Origin: Pseudomonas ceruminis
GTDB taxonomy: Bacteria; Pseudomonadota; Gammaproteobacteria; Pseudomonadales; Pseudomonadaceae
NCBI RefSeq assembly: GCF_021602025.1
Contig: NZ_BQHW01000023.1
Span: forward strand, 46,058 to 110,057
Reading direction: 5' to 3'
Length of the DNA: 64,000 nt
The position numbers and the translations under genes are program-made. Below the pieces are notes generated by a model, which saw nothing but the letters and a program-made list of their open reading frames with translations, did no database searches and was not told the DNA's origin. This document shows positions 29,369 through 38,929 of this stretch, piece by piece. Numbering within the stretch: the first letter of the stretch is position 1; each line of letters opens with the position of its first letter.

Positions 29369-29803
29369 ATGAGCTGGGACCTGGCAACGCCATTCATCAT
29401 TGACCTGCGCGTCGGCAGCGAGGATATCGACGGCCTCGGCCACGCCAACAACGCCGTCTATGTCACCTGGTTGGAGCGTTGCGCGTGGCGCCACTCCCAG
29501 CGGCTGGGCCTGGACTTGGCCGAATACCGGCGCCTTGACCGGGCCATGGCGGTGGTGCGCCACGAAATCGACTACCTCGCTGCGGCCTACGAAGACGACG
29601 AGCTGCAACTGGCCACCTGGATCATCGACTGGGACCAGCGCTTGCGCATGACTCGTCGGTTTCAGCTCAAGCGCCCGCGTGATGGCGTGACCTTGCTACG
29701 CGCGCAGACCACCTTCGCCTGTATCGAACTGTCCAGCGGCAAACCCAGGCGCATGCCGGCAGCGTTCATCGAAGGTTACGGCCCGGCGCTGATCGGCGCC
29801 TGA
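29369..29803 (+). CDS. Hotdog-fold acyl-CoA thioesterase (4HBT family)
   Basis: A 144-residue 4-hydroxybenzoyl-CoA-thioesterase-like protein. The catalytic-loop motif DGLGHANNAVYVTWLE near residue 18 and the E-rich ERCAWRH helix are typical. It would hydrolyse an acyl-CoA or acyl-ACP. ATG 29369 follows AGGGGAGCGGGC. It is 43 bases after the hydrolase gene, probably in the same operon. Confidence 0.82.
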   Translation: MSWDLATPFIIDLRVGSEDIDGLGHANNAVYVTWLERCAWRHSQRLGLDLAEYRRLDRAMAVVRHEIDYLAAAYEDDELQLATWIIDWDQRLRMTRRFQLKRPRDGVTLLRAQTTFACIELSSGKPRRMPAAFIEGYGPALIGA

Positions 29804-29827
29804 AACGCTGGCATTTTTTGCTAGACT
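29800..29827 (+). promoter_or_regulatory. Probable promoter of dusC
   Basis: CTGAAA (29800-29805), a 16-base spacer and TAGACT (29822-29827) preceded by TGC (extended -10) lie 27 bases before the dusC ATG, partly overlapping the thioesterase stop. Confidence 0.55.
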
Positions 29828-29854
29828 GCCGCCTTTTCCCGCCGAGAGCCTTAC

Positions 29855-30826
29855 ATGCAAATTGCCCTGGCCCCCATGGAGGGGCTGGTCGACAACATCC
29901 TGCGCGATGTCCTGACCCGCGTGGGGGGGATTGATTGGTGTGTCACCGAGTTCATTCGGGTGTGTGACCGCCTGCTGCCCCCCTCATCGTTCGACAAGCT
30001 CGCCCCTGAGCTGCGCCAGGGTGCCCGCACCGCTGCCGGTGTGCCAATGCGTGTGCAGTTGCTGGGTTCTGATCCAGTCTGCCTGGCTGAGAACGCCGCG
30101 TTGGCCTGTGAGCTGGGCGCGCCGGTGATCGACCTGAATTTCGGCTGCCCGGCCAAGACCGTTAACAAGTCACGGGGCGGCGCGGTGCTGCTCAAGGAGC
30201 CGGAACTGCTGCATGCCATCGTGCAGGAGGTGCGCCGTGCTGTGCCAGCGCACATTCCGGTCACTTCAAAAATGCGCCTGGGTTTTGACAGCCCAGATGG
30301 TGCGCTGGCGTGTGCCACAGCGTTGGCGGAAGGTGGCTCGGCCCACCTGGTGGTGCATGCGCGAACCAAAGTCGAAGGCTACAAGCCCCCGGCGCACTGG
30401 GAGTGGGTGGCGCGGGTGCAGGATGTGGTCAAGGTGCCGGTATTTGCCAATGGCGAGATCTGGACGGTTGATGACTGGCGGCGTTGCCGTGAGGTCAGTG
30501 GCGCCGAAGACATCATGCTAGGGCGGGGGCTGGTGTCGCGACCGGACCTTGCCTTGCAGATTGCAGCCGCACGTGACGGGCGTGACTATCAGCCGATGAG
30601 TTGGGAGGCGTTGTTGCCATTGCTGCGTGAGTTCTGGCGTCAGGCACAGGCCAAGCTGTCGCCGCGCTATGCACCCGGTCGGATGAAGCAGTGGTTGGCG
30701 ATGCTGACGCGCAGTTATCCGGAGGCGGTGGTGCTGTTTGCCGAGTTGCGGCGCGAGGACGATTGTCAGCGTATCAGCCGTTTGCTTGGGGTTGAGGTAC
30801 CGGCCGTCGAGGCATGCGTCGCCTGA
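29855..30826 (+). CDS. dusC: tRNA-dihydrouridine synthase (DusC type)
   Basis: Reduces uridine 16 (DusC site) in the D-loop of tRNA using FMN and NADPH. The 323-residue TIM-barrel protein starts with [12 protein letters not shown], has the catalytic cysteine in [16 protein letters not shown] (about residue 98) and the FMN-phosphate GEIW / MLGRGL segments. Assignment to DusC rather than DusA or DusB is by length and sequence feel. Confidence 0.88.
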   Translation: MQIALAPMEGLVDNILRDVLTRVGGIDWCVTEFIRVCDRLLPPSSFDKLAPELRQGARTAAGVPMRVQLLGSDPVCLAENAALACELGAPVIDLNFGCPAKTVNKSRGGAVLLKEPELLHAIVQEVRRAVPAHIPVTSKMRLGFDSPDGALACATALAEGGSAHLVVHARTKVEGYKPPAHWEWVARVQDVVKVPVFANGEIWTVDDWRRCREVSGAEDIMLGRGLVSRPDLALQIAAARDGRDYQPMSWEALLPLLREFWRQAQAKLSPRYAPGRMKQWLAMLTRSYPEAVVLFAELRREDDCQRISRLLGVEVPAVEACVA

Positions 30827-30835
30827 TCCAGCCCA

Positions 30836-30856
30836 GTCGCCGGCAAGCCGGCCCCC
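30836..30856. repeat. Partial REP element
   Basis: GTCGCCGGCAAGCCGGCCCC matches the core of P. putida REP sequences as seen at 37988-38075. It is a single truncated copy. Confidence 0.45.
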
Positions 30857-30924
30857 TTAATCATGCTCAGGCTCAACTTCTAAAAACCATCCAAAAAAAA
30901 TCACATTTTTTTTGCACTTGCCCC

Positions 30925-30952
30925 CTTGAAAGCCGTCTCCTGACCCCTATTT
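30925..30952 (+). promoter_or_regulatory. Sigma-32 heat-shock promoter of the hsp20 gene
   Basis: CTTGAAA (30925-30931), a 12-base spacer and CCCCTATTT (30944-30952) fit the sigma-32 (RpoH) consensus CTTGAAA-N11-16-CCCCATNT almost exactly. Transcription would start near 30959. Confidence 0.85.
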
Positions 30953-30958
30953 ATTCAG

Positions 30959-31014
30959 TACGCGATGCCGAAGACGGGTCGCGTAATGACTCACTTGCTG
31001 AATTTCAGGAGTTT
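30959..31014 (+). promoter_or_regulatory. ROSE-type RNA thermometer in the hsp20 leader
   Basis: The leader folds as a first hairpin TACGCGA (30959-30965) with TCGCGTA (30979-30985), then a second in which TTGCT (30995-30999) faces the Shine-Dalgarno AGGAG (31007-31011). The TTGCT opposite AGGAG is the hallmark of ROSE elements, where heat frees the ribosome site of ibpA-type genes. Folding was done by eye. Confidence 0.7.
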
Positions 31015-31464
31015 ATGACCATGACTAGCGCTTTCTCTCTTGCACCCCTGTTCCGCCATTCCGTTGGCTTCGACCGTTTCAATGACCTGTTCGAGTCCGC
31101 GGCGCGTAACGAGGCGGGTAGCAGCTACCCACCCTACAACGTCGAAAAACATGGCGATGACCACTATCGAATCGTGGTTGCCGCAGCCGGTTTCCAGGAG
31201 CAGGACCTCGACTTGCAAGTCGAAAAAGGTGTTCTGACCGTAACCGGTGGCAAGCGCGAGAACGGCACCGCTGAAGTGACCTACCTGCACCAGGGCATCG
31301 CCCAGCGTGCCTTCAAGCTGTCGTTCCGCCTGGCTGACCATATCGAGGTCAAATCCGCCGGCCTGGCCAACGGCCTGCTCAGCATCGATCTGCTGCGCAT
31401 CGTGCCTGAAGACGCCAAGGCCAAGCGTATCCCGATCAATGGCGAGCAGCCTGCGCTGAACTAA
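31015..31464 (+). CDS. ibpA: Small heat-shock protein IbpA-like (Hsp20)
   Basis: A 149-residue alpha-crystallin-domain chaperone that holds aggregated proteins for refolding by DnaK/ClpB. The N terminus has FDRFNDLFE, the crystallin domain runs about residues 35-130 (YPPYNVEKHGDDHYRIVV, then GVLTVTGGK), and the tail has the RIPI motif (I-X-I/V). ATG 31015 is only three bases from the AGGAG; ATG 31021, nine bases away, may be the real start (147 residues). Heat control at transcription and translation is indicated by the sites upstream. Confidence 0.92.
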   Translation: MTMTSAFSLAPLFRHSVGFDRFNDLFESAARNEAGSSYPPYNVEKHGDDHYRIVVAAAGFQEQDLDLQVEKGVLTVTGGKRENGTAEVTYLHQGIAQRAFKLSFRLADHIEVKSAGLANGLLSIDLLRIVPEDAKAKRIPINGEQPALN

Positions 31465-31476
31465 GTTCGGCGAATG

Positions 31477-31511
31477 AACGAAAGGGCACCTTCGGGTGCC
31501 CTTTCTTCGTT
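31477..31511. terminator. Terminator between hsp20 and the convergent GGDEF/EAL gene
   Basis: GAAAGGGCACC and GGTGCCCTTTC (31480-31490, 31495-31505) form an 11-bp stem around a TTCG tetraloop, with AACGAA/TTCGTT flanks extending it; it can serve both genes. Confidence 0.78.
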
Positions 31512-31520
31512 GCAGCAGCG

Positions 31521-34500
31521 TCAGTAATCGGCGGGCGCTTCCATCAGCATCTGCCGAAACGCCTGCAAGGGCAGCGGCCTGCTGTGCAGGTAGCCCTGAT
31601 ACAGGTGGCAACCCAGCCGCTCGAGAAACGCCAGTTGCTCGGTCAACTCCACACCCTCGGCAATCACCGCCAGGTCCAGGCTGCGTGCCATGGCCACGAT
31701 GGCGCGGACGATCTCGGCGTCGTTGGGGTCGTCGGGTGCGTCGCGGACGAACGTCTGGTCGATCTTCAGTGCATCCACCGGCAAGCGTTTGAGGTAGGTC
31801 AGTGACGAATACCCGGTGCCGAAATCATCCATCGCGAAGCTCACGCCGTAACGTTTGAGTTCGCGCATCTTGCTGATGGTGTCTTCAAGGTTCTGGATCA
31901 CAATGCCCTCAGTGATCTCCAGCTTGAGGATCTGCCGTGGCAAGCGGTAATCGTCCAGGCTGCGCAGCACCCGTTCGACGAAGTCGTTCTGACGGAACTG
32001 GCGCGGGCTGATGTTCACGCACAGGCTGAAATCATCAGCGTCGATCAACCCATCCTCAAGCATGCGCGCGCAGGCATCGCAGGCTTCATCAAGAATCCAG
32101 CTACCCACCTCAAGAATCAGGCCGCTTTCTTCAAGGACCTGAATGAACTGCGACGGCGCCTGCTGGCCCAATTGCGGGTGGTGCCAGCGCAGCAGCACCT
32201 CGGCACCGACGATGCGGTTGTCGCGGGCATCCACCTGCGGTTGAAAATGCAACGCCAGCTCGCCTCGGGCCAGCGCCAGGCGCAGGTCGCTTTCCATGCG
32301 TAGGCGTTCGCTGGCGGCTTTTTGCATGGTGGTATGGAACAGCTGAGTGGTATTGCGCCCTGAATCCTTGGCCCGATAGAGGGCGATATCGGCCCGCTTG
32401 AGCAGGTCGGCCGGGGTGGCGCCGTGGTCGGGGATCAGCGCCACGCCAATGCTGGGGGTGACCTGCAGGCGCTGGCCGTCCAACGACATGGGCTCGGCCA
32501 GCAACTCGCGTAGGGTGTCGGCCAGCTCACGAACCTTGTTTTCTACCGCTTCACGACTGCCTTCCAGGCCGCTGATCAGCACCACGAACTCGTCGCCGCC
32601 CAGCCTCGCCACGGTGTCCTCCAGGCGTACGCTGGCTTCCAGCCGTGCGGTGATGATCTTCAGTACGGTGTCGCCCACCGGGTGCCCCAGTGAGTCATTG
32701 ATGTGCTTGAAGTGGTCAAGGTCGAGGAACAGCAGGGCGCCGCGCAGGTTGTGCCGTCGCAGCAGCGCGATCTGCTGGCTGAGGCGGTCCATCAGCAGGG
32801 CACGGTTGGGCAGGTTGGTCAGCGGGTCGTGGTAGGCGAGGTGACGTATCTGCGCCTGGGCGTTCTTCAACTGGCTGACATCGCGGGCGGTGAGCAGCAG
32901 GCAATCGACCTCGTTGAGGCTGATCGGCTCCACCGACACTTCCACGGTAAGGATGTCTCCACGCTTGTTGCGCCCTAGCATCTCCCGGTGGTGTACTCGG
33001 CCACGCTCCTTGAGCTCGTTGAGCAGGGCGCTGCGCTGTTTGTCGTCGGCCCAGATACCCAGCTCGAAGACACTGCGGCCCACCACCTCGCTGGCGCTGT
33101 AGCCGGTCAACCGGCAGAAGCCGTCGTTGACCTCCAGATAGCGGCCGCTGCGGCGCTCGGTGATGGTGATGGCATCAGGGCTGGAGTGGAAGGCCTTGGC
33201 GAACTTCTCTTCGCTGGATTTGAGTGCTGCCTCGGCGCGTTGTTGCTGGGTGATGTCGCGCAGCGTGGTGACACTGCAGGGCTGGTCGTCGACGCTGATC
33301 AGGCGGCTGGAGATCACGCACGTCAAGGGCGAGCCGTTGCGGTGGTTGACCACCACCGCGACATTGCTCAGCGCCTGTTCGCGGATGACGCGTTCTATGC
33401 GCTTGGCGCGCTCGATCGATTCGGCCCACAGGCCGATTTCCTCGGCGCTGCGGCCAATCACCTGCTCTGCGCTCCAGCCGAACGTCTGGGTGAAGGCCGG
33501 GTTGATCTCGATGAACTGGCCAGTGTCCTGACGGGTCACACAGATCGGATCGGGACTGACCTGGAACAGGCTGGCGAATTTTTCCTCCGAGGCGCTCAGG
33601 CGCTGTTCGCGCTCCACCTGCTCGGTAATGTCAAGCAACGTGCCGGCCATGCGCAGGGGGTTGCCCCGTTCGTCACGGTACAGGCGCGCGCGGCTTTCGA
33701 TGTAGCGCGAAGCACCGTTTTCCAGTTGCACTCGGTAGGTGATCTGGTAGTTGCCTGCCGGGCCTTCGCGCAGGCTGCGATAGGCCTGGCGCATCGCATC
33801 GCGCTCTTGTTCGGGGACTCCCTCGAAGAACGCATCGAACGATTCATGAAACGGTATCGGGTCCAGCCCGTGCAATTGCGCCGCACGGGCTGAGCCGTAG
33901 AGCATGCCGCTGGGGATGTGCCAGTCCCAGGTGCCTAACTGCGCCGAATCCAAGGCCAGGTCAAGGCGCTCCTGGCTGTCCTTGAGCGCCTGCTCGGCGC
34001 GCTTGCGCTCGGAAGTGTCGACGAAAGTGCTGAGCAGAAAGGTCACGCCTTCGAGCTCGATGCCTTGGGTACACAAGATGCCGTCGTGGACGTTGCCGCT
34101 GCTGGCCCGGAACTGCACCTCCATGATCACCGGGCCACCGCTGGCGCGGGTCGAGTCCAGTACCAGGTGGCGCTGCTCGGGGTTCACCCATAGGCCAAGC
34201 TCCAGGCTGGTCTTGCCAATCACCTGGTCCCCGGGCCAGCCGAACATGTCTTCGAAATGTTGGTTGACCTCGAAGATCATGCCGTCGTGGCGACGGGTGA
34301 GCAGGATGGCGTTGGGGCTCAGGTGAAACAGGGTCGCAAAGCGCTTTTCCGAATTGATCAGCGCCGTCTCTCGTTCGCGTTGGCGGGTAATTTCGCGGAT
34401 TACCCCGATCATCTGCGGCCGACCAAGGCGGTCGTGGGTCAGGCTGCCGTTGATTTCCAGCCAGTGCAGACTGCCGTCTTGCCAGCGGATGCGATGGCGC

Positions 34501-34817
34501 ATGGCCTTCTCTGCAGGCTCGCCATTGACCACAGCCTGAAACAACTGGCGGGTACGGGCGCGATCTTCTTCTGGCAGCAGGTCGAGGTAGTCAATGTCGT
34601 TGGGCAGAGGCCGGTGCGGATCGAAGCCGAACAGTGCCTGGGTGCCGCGGGACCAACTGACCCGTCCGCTTTCGATATCCCATAGCCATGCACCCAGGCG
34701 GGCGCCATTGAGCGCGGCCAGCAGTTGCGGGGCGTTCTGCCAGGCTTGCTCCGACTCCTGAGGGTCAGCAGCGGGAATGCGCGGCAGGCGCGGAAAGCGT
34801 TTTGCTGATTTGGGCAT
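31521..34817 (-). CDS. Multi-PAS GGDEF/EAL cyclic-di-GMP signalling protein
   Basis: A 1098-residue cytoplasmic protein without clear membrane segments. Five PAS/PAC modules run from about residue 25 to 655, then a GGDEF domain (about 665-830, ARLGGDEF near 739) and an EAL domain (about 845-1090, with EVLLRW near 870 and DDFGTGYSSL near 1000). Both signature sites look intact (GGDEF complete; EAL as EVL, retaining the glutamate), so either cyclase or phosphodiesterase activity is possible. The repeated PAS modules suggest redox, light or ligand sensing. Single gene, converging on hsp20. Confidence 0.9.
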   Translation of the reverse strand: MPKSAKRFPRLPRIPAADPQESEQAWQNAPQLLAALNGARLGAWLWDIESGRVSWSRGTQALFGFDPHRPLPNDIDYLDLLPEEDRARTRQLFQAVVNGEPAEKAMRHRIRWQDGSLHWLEINGSLTHDRLGRPQMIGVIREITRQRERETALINSEKRFATLFHLSPNAILLTRRHDGMIFEVNQHFEDMFGWPGDQVIGKTSLELGLWVNPEQRHLVLDSTRASGGPVIMEVQFRASSGNVHDGILCTQGIELEGVTFLLSTFVDTSERKRAEQALKDSQERLDLALDSAQLGTWDWHIPSGMLYGSARAAQLHGLDPIPFHESFDAFFEGVPEQERDAMRQAYRSLREGPAGNYQITYRVQLENGASRYIESRARLYRDERGNPLRMAGTLLDITEQVEREQRLSASEEKFASLFQVSPDPICVTRQDTGQFIEINPAFTQTFGWSAEQVIGRSAEEIGLWAESIERAKRIERVIREQALSNVAVVVNHRNGSPLTCVISSRLISVDDQPCSVTTLRDITQQQRAEAALKSSEEKFAKAFHSSPDAITITERRSGRYLEVNDGFCRLTGYSASEVVGRSVFELGIWADDKQRSALLNELKERGRVHHREMLGRNKRGDILTVEVSVEPISLNEVDCLLLTARDVSQLKNAQAQIRHLAYHDPLTNLPNRALLMDRLSQQIALLRRHNLRGALLFLDLDHFKHINDSLGHPVGDTVLKIITARLEASVRLEDTVARLGGDEFVVLISGLEGSREAVENKVRELADTLRELLAEPMSLDGQRLQVTPSIGVALIPDHGATPADLLKRADIALYRAKDSGRNTTQLFHTTMQKAASERLRMESDLRLALARGELALHFQPQVDARDNRIVGAEVLLRWHHPQLGQQAPSQFIQVLEESGLILEVGSWILDEACDACARMLEDGLIDADDFSLCVNISPRQFRQNDFVERVLRSLDDYRLPRQILKLEITEGIVIQNLEDTISKMRELKRYGVSFAMDDFGTGYSSLTYLKRLPVDALKIDQTFVRDAPDDPNDAEIVRAIVAMARSLDLAVIAEGVELTEQLAFLERLGCHLYQGYLHSRPLPLQAFRQMLMEAPADY

Positions 34818-34877
34818 TGGTACCAGACCTTTGGCGGTTGACGCGTCCTTGAGTGGAAGTGCCGGGCTGACGACCGG

Positions 34878-35756
34878 TCAGGCGGACCCTGCGTGGCTGT
34901 CGAGCAGGGCCATGAAGGCCCTCGCCGCGTTCGATAGCGTTCGCTCCGTATGCAGTATGTAGCCTAGCTGGCGCGACAGGTGTATGCCGGGCAAAGCGAT
35001 CGGTGCGACCTGATGGTCGAGCATCGTGCGGGGCAGTACGCTCCAGGCCAGGCCGATGGAAACCATCATTTTGATGGTTTCCAGGTAGTTGGTGCTCATG
35101 GCGATATTGGGGGCCAGGCCCTGGCTTTCGAACAGCCGTTGGACGATATGGTGGGTGAAAGTGTTGCCGCCCGGAAATACCGCTGGATGGCGTGCCACGT
35201 CGGCGAGGCTGACCTGGGCATTGTTGGCCAGTGGGTGTTCAGGGGCAGCGACGAAATCCAGGGCATCGACCCATACCGGCACCGCCTTGACCAGGTGATG
35301 GGGCTCGGGCGCGAGGGTGATGACCGCAATTTCGGCGCGCCCGTGGAGAATCTCGTCGTAGGCTGCTTCTGAATCCATGAACTGAATATCCAATGCAACA
35401 GCTGGATACTGACGGGTGAAGGCCCGCAACAGCGGGGGCAGGCGGTGCAGCCCGATGTGGTGGCTGGTGGCGAGGGTCAGGCGACCGCTGACCTCTCCGG
35501 TCAGATTCGTCAGCGCACGTCGGGTATCATCGAGTACGTTGAGAATCTGGTAGGCACGTGGCAATAGGGCCCGGCCAGCTTCGGTCAGGGTTACCTCGCG
35601 GCCCAGGCGGTCGAACAGGCGCACATCAAGCTGCTGCTCAAGGCCCGCGATGCGTTTGCTGATTGCCGGCTGGGTCAGGTGCAGGCGCTCGCCTGCCCTG
35701 GAGAAGCTCCCGGCTTCGGCGATGGCGATAAAAGCACTGAGATTGGCCAGGTCCAT
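34878..35756 (-). CDS. LysR-family regulator divergent from leuC
   Basis: A 292-residue LysR-type regulator: winged HTH at residues about 3-60 (FIAIAEAGSFSRAGERLHLTQPAISKRI as the core) and a LysR substrate-binding domain. It is transcribed away from leuCD across a 130-base gap containing dyads such as ATGC-AAA-GCAT near 35777, so control of leucine synthesis is likely but not proven; a leucine-pathway intermediate could be the coinducer. Confidence 0.86.
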   Translation of the reverse strand: MDLANLSAFIAIAEAGSFSRAGERLHLTQPAISKRIAGLEQQLDVRLFDRLGREVTLTEAGRALLPRAYQILNVLDDTRRALTNLTGEVSGRLTLATSHHIGLHRLPPLLRAFTRQYPAVALDIQFMDSEAAYDEILHGRAEIAVITLAPEPHHLVKAVPVWVDALDFVAAPEHPLANNAQVSLADVARHPAVFPGGNTFTHHIVQRLFESQGLAPNIAMSTNYLETIKMMVSIGLAWSVLPRTMLDHQVAPIALPGIHLSRQLGYILHTERTLSNAARAFMALLDSHAGSA

Positions 35757-35800
35757 TTCTCGGATTCCTGATGGTTATGCAAAGCATGAAAATTATGAAT

Positions 35801-35829
35801 TTGAGTTATTCAATCTATCGCCATAGCAT
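35801..35829 (+). promoter_or_regulatory. Probable leuCD promoter
   Basis: TTGAGT (35801-35806), a 17-base spacer and TAGCAT (35824-35829) each match four of six consensus bases. The A+T-rich dyads immediately upstream (35770-35800) suit LysR binding. Confidence 0.55.
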
Positions 35830-35886
35830 CGTCCGTACAAGCCAAGGGGTCTTTGGCATAGAAAGACGCTGATGAGGAACAGTCTG

Positions 35887-37320
35887 ATGGCTGGCAAAAC
35901 GCTCTACGACAAACTCTGGGAAGCCCATGAGGTCAAGCGCCGTGATGACGGCTCGTCCTTGATCTACATCGACCGCCATATCATCCACGAAGTGACCTCG
36001 CCACAGGCCTTCGAAGGCCTGCGCCTGGCCAACCGCAAGCCATGGCGCATCGATACCAACATCGCCACGCCCGACCACAACGTGCCGACCACGCCAGAGC
36101 GTAAAGGCGGTATCGAAGCCATCGCCGACCAGGTGTCGCGCCTGCAGGTGCAGACCCTCGATGAGAACTGTGACGAATATGGCATCGTCGAATTCAAGAT
36201 GAACGACGAGCGCCAGGGCATCGTCCACGTCATCAGCCCGGAGCAGGGCGCCACCTTGCCAGGCATGACCGTGGTCTGCGGCGATTCGCACACTTCCACC
36301 CACGGCGCCTTCGGTGCCTTGGCCCACGGCATTGGCACCTCCGAGGTCGAGCACGTGCTCGCCACCCAGTGCCTGGTTGCCAAGAAGATGAAGAACATGC
36401 TGGTGCGCGTCGAGGGCCAATTGCCCGCAGGCGTCACTGCCAAGGACATCGTGCTTGCCGTGATCGGCAAGATCGGCACCGCAGGTGGCAATGGCCACGC
36501 CATGGAGTTCGCCGGCAACGCCATCCGTGAGTTGTCGATGGAAGGCCGCATGACCATCTGCAACATGTCCATTGAAGCGGGCGCCCGGGTAGGCCTGGTG
36601 GCGGTCGACGATACCACCATCGCTTACGTCGAAGGCCGCCCCTATGCGCCCAAGGGCGAGCAGTGGACGCAGGCGGCGCAGGCCTGGAAAGGCTTGGTCT
36701 CGGATGCCGACGCCGTGTTCGACACCGTGGTCGAGTTGGACGCCGCACAGATCAAACCACAGGTCAGTTGGGGCACTTCGCCCGAGATGGTTCTGGCCGT
36801 CGACCAGCGCGTGCCGGACCCGGCCGCCGAGCCCGATCTGATCAAGCGTGGCTCGATCGAGCGTGCCCTCAAGTACATGGGGCTCGCTGCCAACCAGGCG
36901 ATCACTGACATCAAGCTCGACCGCGTCTTCATTGGTTCGTGCACCAACTCGCGCATCGAAGACCTGCGCGCCGCCGCCGAGATTGCCAAGGGCCGCAAGG
37001 TCGCTGCCAACGTCAAGCAGGCGCTGGTGGTGCCAGGCTCCGGGCTGGTCAAGGCCCAGGCCGAGCGTGAAGGCCTGGACAAGATCTTCCTCGAAGCTGG
37101 CTTCGAATGGCGCGAGCCTGGCTGCTCGATGTGCCTGGCGATGAACCCGGACCGCCTGGAAAGCGGCGAGCATTGCGCGTCCACGTCCAACCGCAACTTC
37201 GAAGGCCGTCAGGGTGCCGGTGGTCGTACCCACCTGGTCAGCCCGGCCATGGCCGCCGCCGCCGCGGTGACCGGCCACTTCATCGATGTCCGCGAGTTGA
37301 TCCAAGGGAGCGCAGCATGA
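35887..37320 (+). CDS. leuC: 3-isopropylmalate dehydratase large subunit
   Basis: With LeuD it isomerises 2- to 3-isopropylmalate in leucine synthesis. The 477-residue aconitase-family protein holds a 4Fe-4S cluster through three cysteines: one in [11 protein letters not shown] (about residue 352) and two in [11 protein letters not shown] (about 412, 415). ATG 35887 has GAGGA nine bases upstream; the frame is open from 35872. It overlaps leuD by four bases (ATGA). Confidence 0.95.
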   Translation: MAGKTLYDKLWEAHEVKRRDDGSSLIYIDRHIIHEVTSPQAFEGLRLANRKPWRIDTNIATPDHNVPTTPERKGGIEAIADQVSRLQVQTLDENCDEYGIVEFKMNDERQGIVHVISPEQGATLPGMTVVCGDSHTSTHGAFGALAHGIGTSEVEHVLATQCLVAKKMKNMLVRVEGQLPAGVTAKDIVLAVIGKIGTAGGNGHAMEFAGNAIRELSMEGRMTICNMSIEAGARVGLVAVDDTTIAYVEGRPYAPKGEQWTQAAQAWKGLVSDADAVFDTVVELDAAQIKPQVSWGTSPEMVLAVDQRVPDPAAEPDLIKRGSIERALKYMGLAANQAITDIKLDRVFIGSCTNSRIEDLRAAAEIAKGRKVAANVKQALVVPGSGLVKAQAEREGLDKIFLEAGFEWREPGCSMCLAMNPDRLESGEHCASTSNRNFEGRQGAGGRTHLVSPAMAAAAAVTGHFIDVRELIQGSAA

Positions 37321-37961
37321 AAGCCTTTACCCAGCACACCGGTCTTGTCGCCCCGTTGGACCGTGCCAACGTCGACACCGACCAGATCATCCCCAAGCAG
37401 TTTCTCAAGTCGATCAAACGGACCGGCTTCGGCCCCAACCTGTTCGATGAATGGCGCTATCTGGATGTGGGCCAGCCTTACCAGGACAACAGCAAGCGCC
37501 CGTTGAACAAGGAGTTCGTGCTCAACCACGAACGCTATCAGGGGGCCAGCGTATTGCTGGCGCGGGAGAACTTCGGTTGCGGCTCGAGCCGTGAGCACGC
37601 CCCGTGGGCGCTGGACGAATACGGCTTCCGCAGCGTGATCGCCCCGAGCTTCGCTGACATCTTCTTCAACAACAGCTTCAAGAACGGCCTGCTGCCGATC
37701 ATCTTGAGCGATGAGGAAGTCGACGAACTGTTCAAGCAGGTCGAAGCCAACCCAGGCTACCAGCTGACCATCGACCTGCAGGCGCAGGCGGTGACCCGCC
37801 CGGATGGCAAGGTGCTGCACTTCGAGATCGATGCGTTCCGCAAGCATTGCCTGCTCAATGGCCTCGATGATATCGGCCTGACCCTGCAGGACAGCGATGC
37901 GATCAAGGCCTTCGAAGGCAAGCACCGTGCCGGCCAGCCTTGGCTGTTCCGTGATGCCTGA
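37317..37961 (+). CDS. leuD: 3-isopropylmalate dehydratase small subunit
   Basis: The 214-residue swivel-domain partner of LeuC, with [13 protein letters not shown] near the N terminus and the substrate-recognition [13 protein letters not shown] near residue 85. Translation is coupled to leuC through the ATGA overlap. A REP pair follows. Confidence 0.95.
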   Translation: MKAFTQHTGLVAPLDRANVDTDQIIPKQFLKSIKRTGFGPNLFDEWRYLDVGQPYQDNSKRPLNKEFVLNHERYQGASVLLARENFGCGSSREHAPWALDEYGFRSVIAPSFADIFFNNSFKNGLLPIILSDEEVDELFKQVEANPGYQLTIDLQAQAVTRPDGKVLHFEIDAFRKHCLLNGLDDIGLTLQDSDAIKAFEGKHRAGQPWLFRDA

Positions 37962-37987
37962 TTGATGCAGTTGGGTTGGCTGGCCTC

Positions 37988-38075
37988 ATCGCTGGCAAGC
38001 CGGCTCCTGCAGGGGCTGCACAGGTCTTTTGAATCTGTGGAGTCCCTGTGAGGGCCGGTTTGCCGGCGATATCGG
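37988..38075. repeat. Inverted pair of REP elements
   Basis: 37988-38014 and the reverse complement of 38045-38075 both fit the P. putida REP pattern (TCGC-GGCAAGCCGGCTCC-CAGG type). They face each other across 30 bases, forming a BIME-like hairpin between leuD and the methyltransferase gene. Confidence 0.7.
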
Positions 38076-38110
38076 CAGTACAGGCAACCTGAAACCAGAA
38101 GGAACATCCC

Positions 38111-38875
38111 ATGACCAGCACCTCCCACACCGATGTTGTCCAGCGCCAGTTCGGCGAACAGGCCAGCGCCTACCTCAGCAGCGCCGTGCATGCCCAAGGC
38201 AGTGAATTTGCGCTGCTGCAGGCCGAGCTGGCAGGGCAGGGCGCAGCCCGCGTACTGGACCTGGGCTGTGGTGCCGGTCACGTCAGCTTCCATGTCGCGC
38301 CCTTGGTCGCCGAAGTGGTTGCCTACGACCTGTCGCAGTCGATGCTCGACGTGGTCGCCAGTGCCGCCGCCGAACGCGGGCTGGGCAACGTCAAGACCGC
38401 CCATGGCGCCGCCGAACGCTTGCCGTTCGCCGATGCTTCGTTCGACTTCGTCTTCAGCCGCTATTCGGCGCACCATTGGAGCGATGTGGGCCTTGCGTTG
38501 CGTGAAGTACGTCGGGTGCTCAAGCCCGGCGGGGTAGCGGCGTTCATCGACGTCATGTCGCCAGGCAGCCCACTGCTCGACACCTACCTGCAGTCGGTGG
38601 AAGTGCTGCGCGACACCAGCCATGTGCGCGATTATTCTGCTGCCCAGTGGCAACGCCTGGTCAGCGAAGCGGGCCTGCATGTGCGCAGCCACTCGCGCCA
38701 GCGCCTGCGCCTGGAATGGGCGTCGTGGGTAGAACGCATGCGCACCCCCGAGCCGTTGCGTGTGGCCATCCGCCAACTGCAGCAGGCCATGGGCGAGGAA
38801 GTGCGGCAGTATTACCAGATTGAAGCCGATGGCTCGTTCAGCACTGATGTCATCGTGCTGTGGGCCGAGCGCTGA
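38111..38875 (+). CDS. Class I SAM-dependent methyltransferase
   Basis: A 254-residue UbiE/BioC-like methyltransferase with motif I VLDLGCGAGHVS (about residues 50-61), the acidic motif II around VVAYDLS and motif IV DFVFSRYSAHHW. Substrate unknown. It lies between leuD and leuB, a location conserved in P. putida relatives, but no step of leucine synthesis needs methylation. Confidence 0.82.
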   Translation: MTSTSHTDVVQRQFGEQASAYLSSAVHAQGSEFALLQAELAGQGAARVLDLGCGAGHVSFHVAPLVAEVVAYDLSQSMLDVVASAAAERGLGNVKTAHGAAERLPFADASFDFVFSRYSAHHWSDVGLALREVRRVLKPGGVAAFIDVMSPGSPLLDTYLQSVEVLRDTSHVRDYSAAQWQRLVSEAGLHVRSHSRQRLRLEWASWVERMRTPEPLRVAIRQLQQAMGEEVRQYYQIEADGSFSTDVIVLWAER

Positions 38876-38929
38876 GTTTTTTACGGTGCGGCCGAGCCGG
38901 TCGCGCCGCTTGAATGGATAGAGGAAAGC

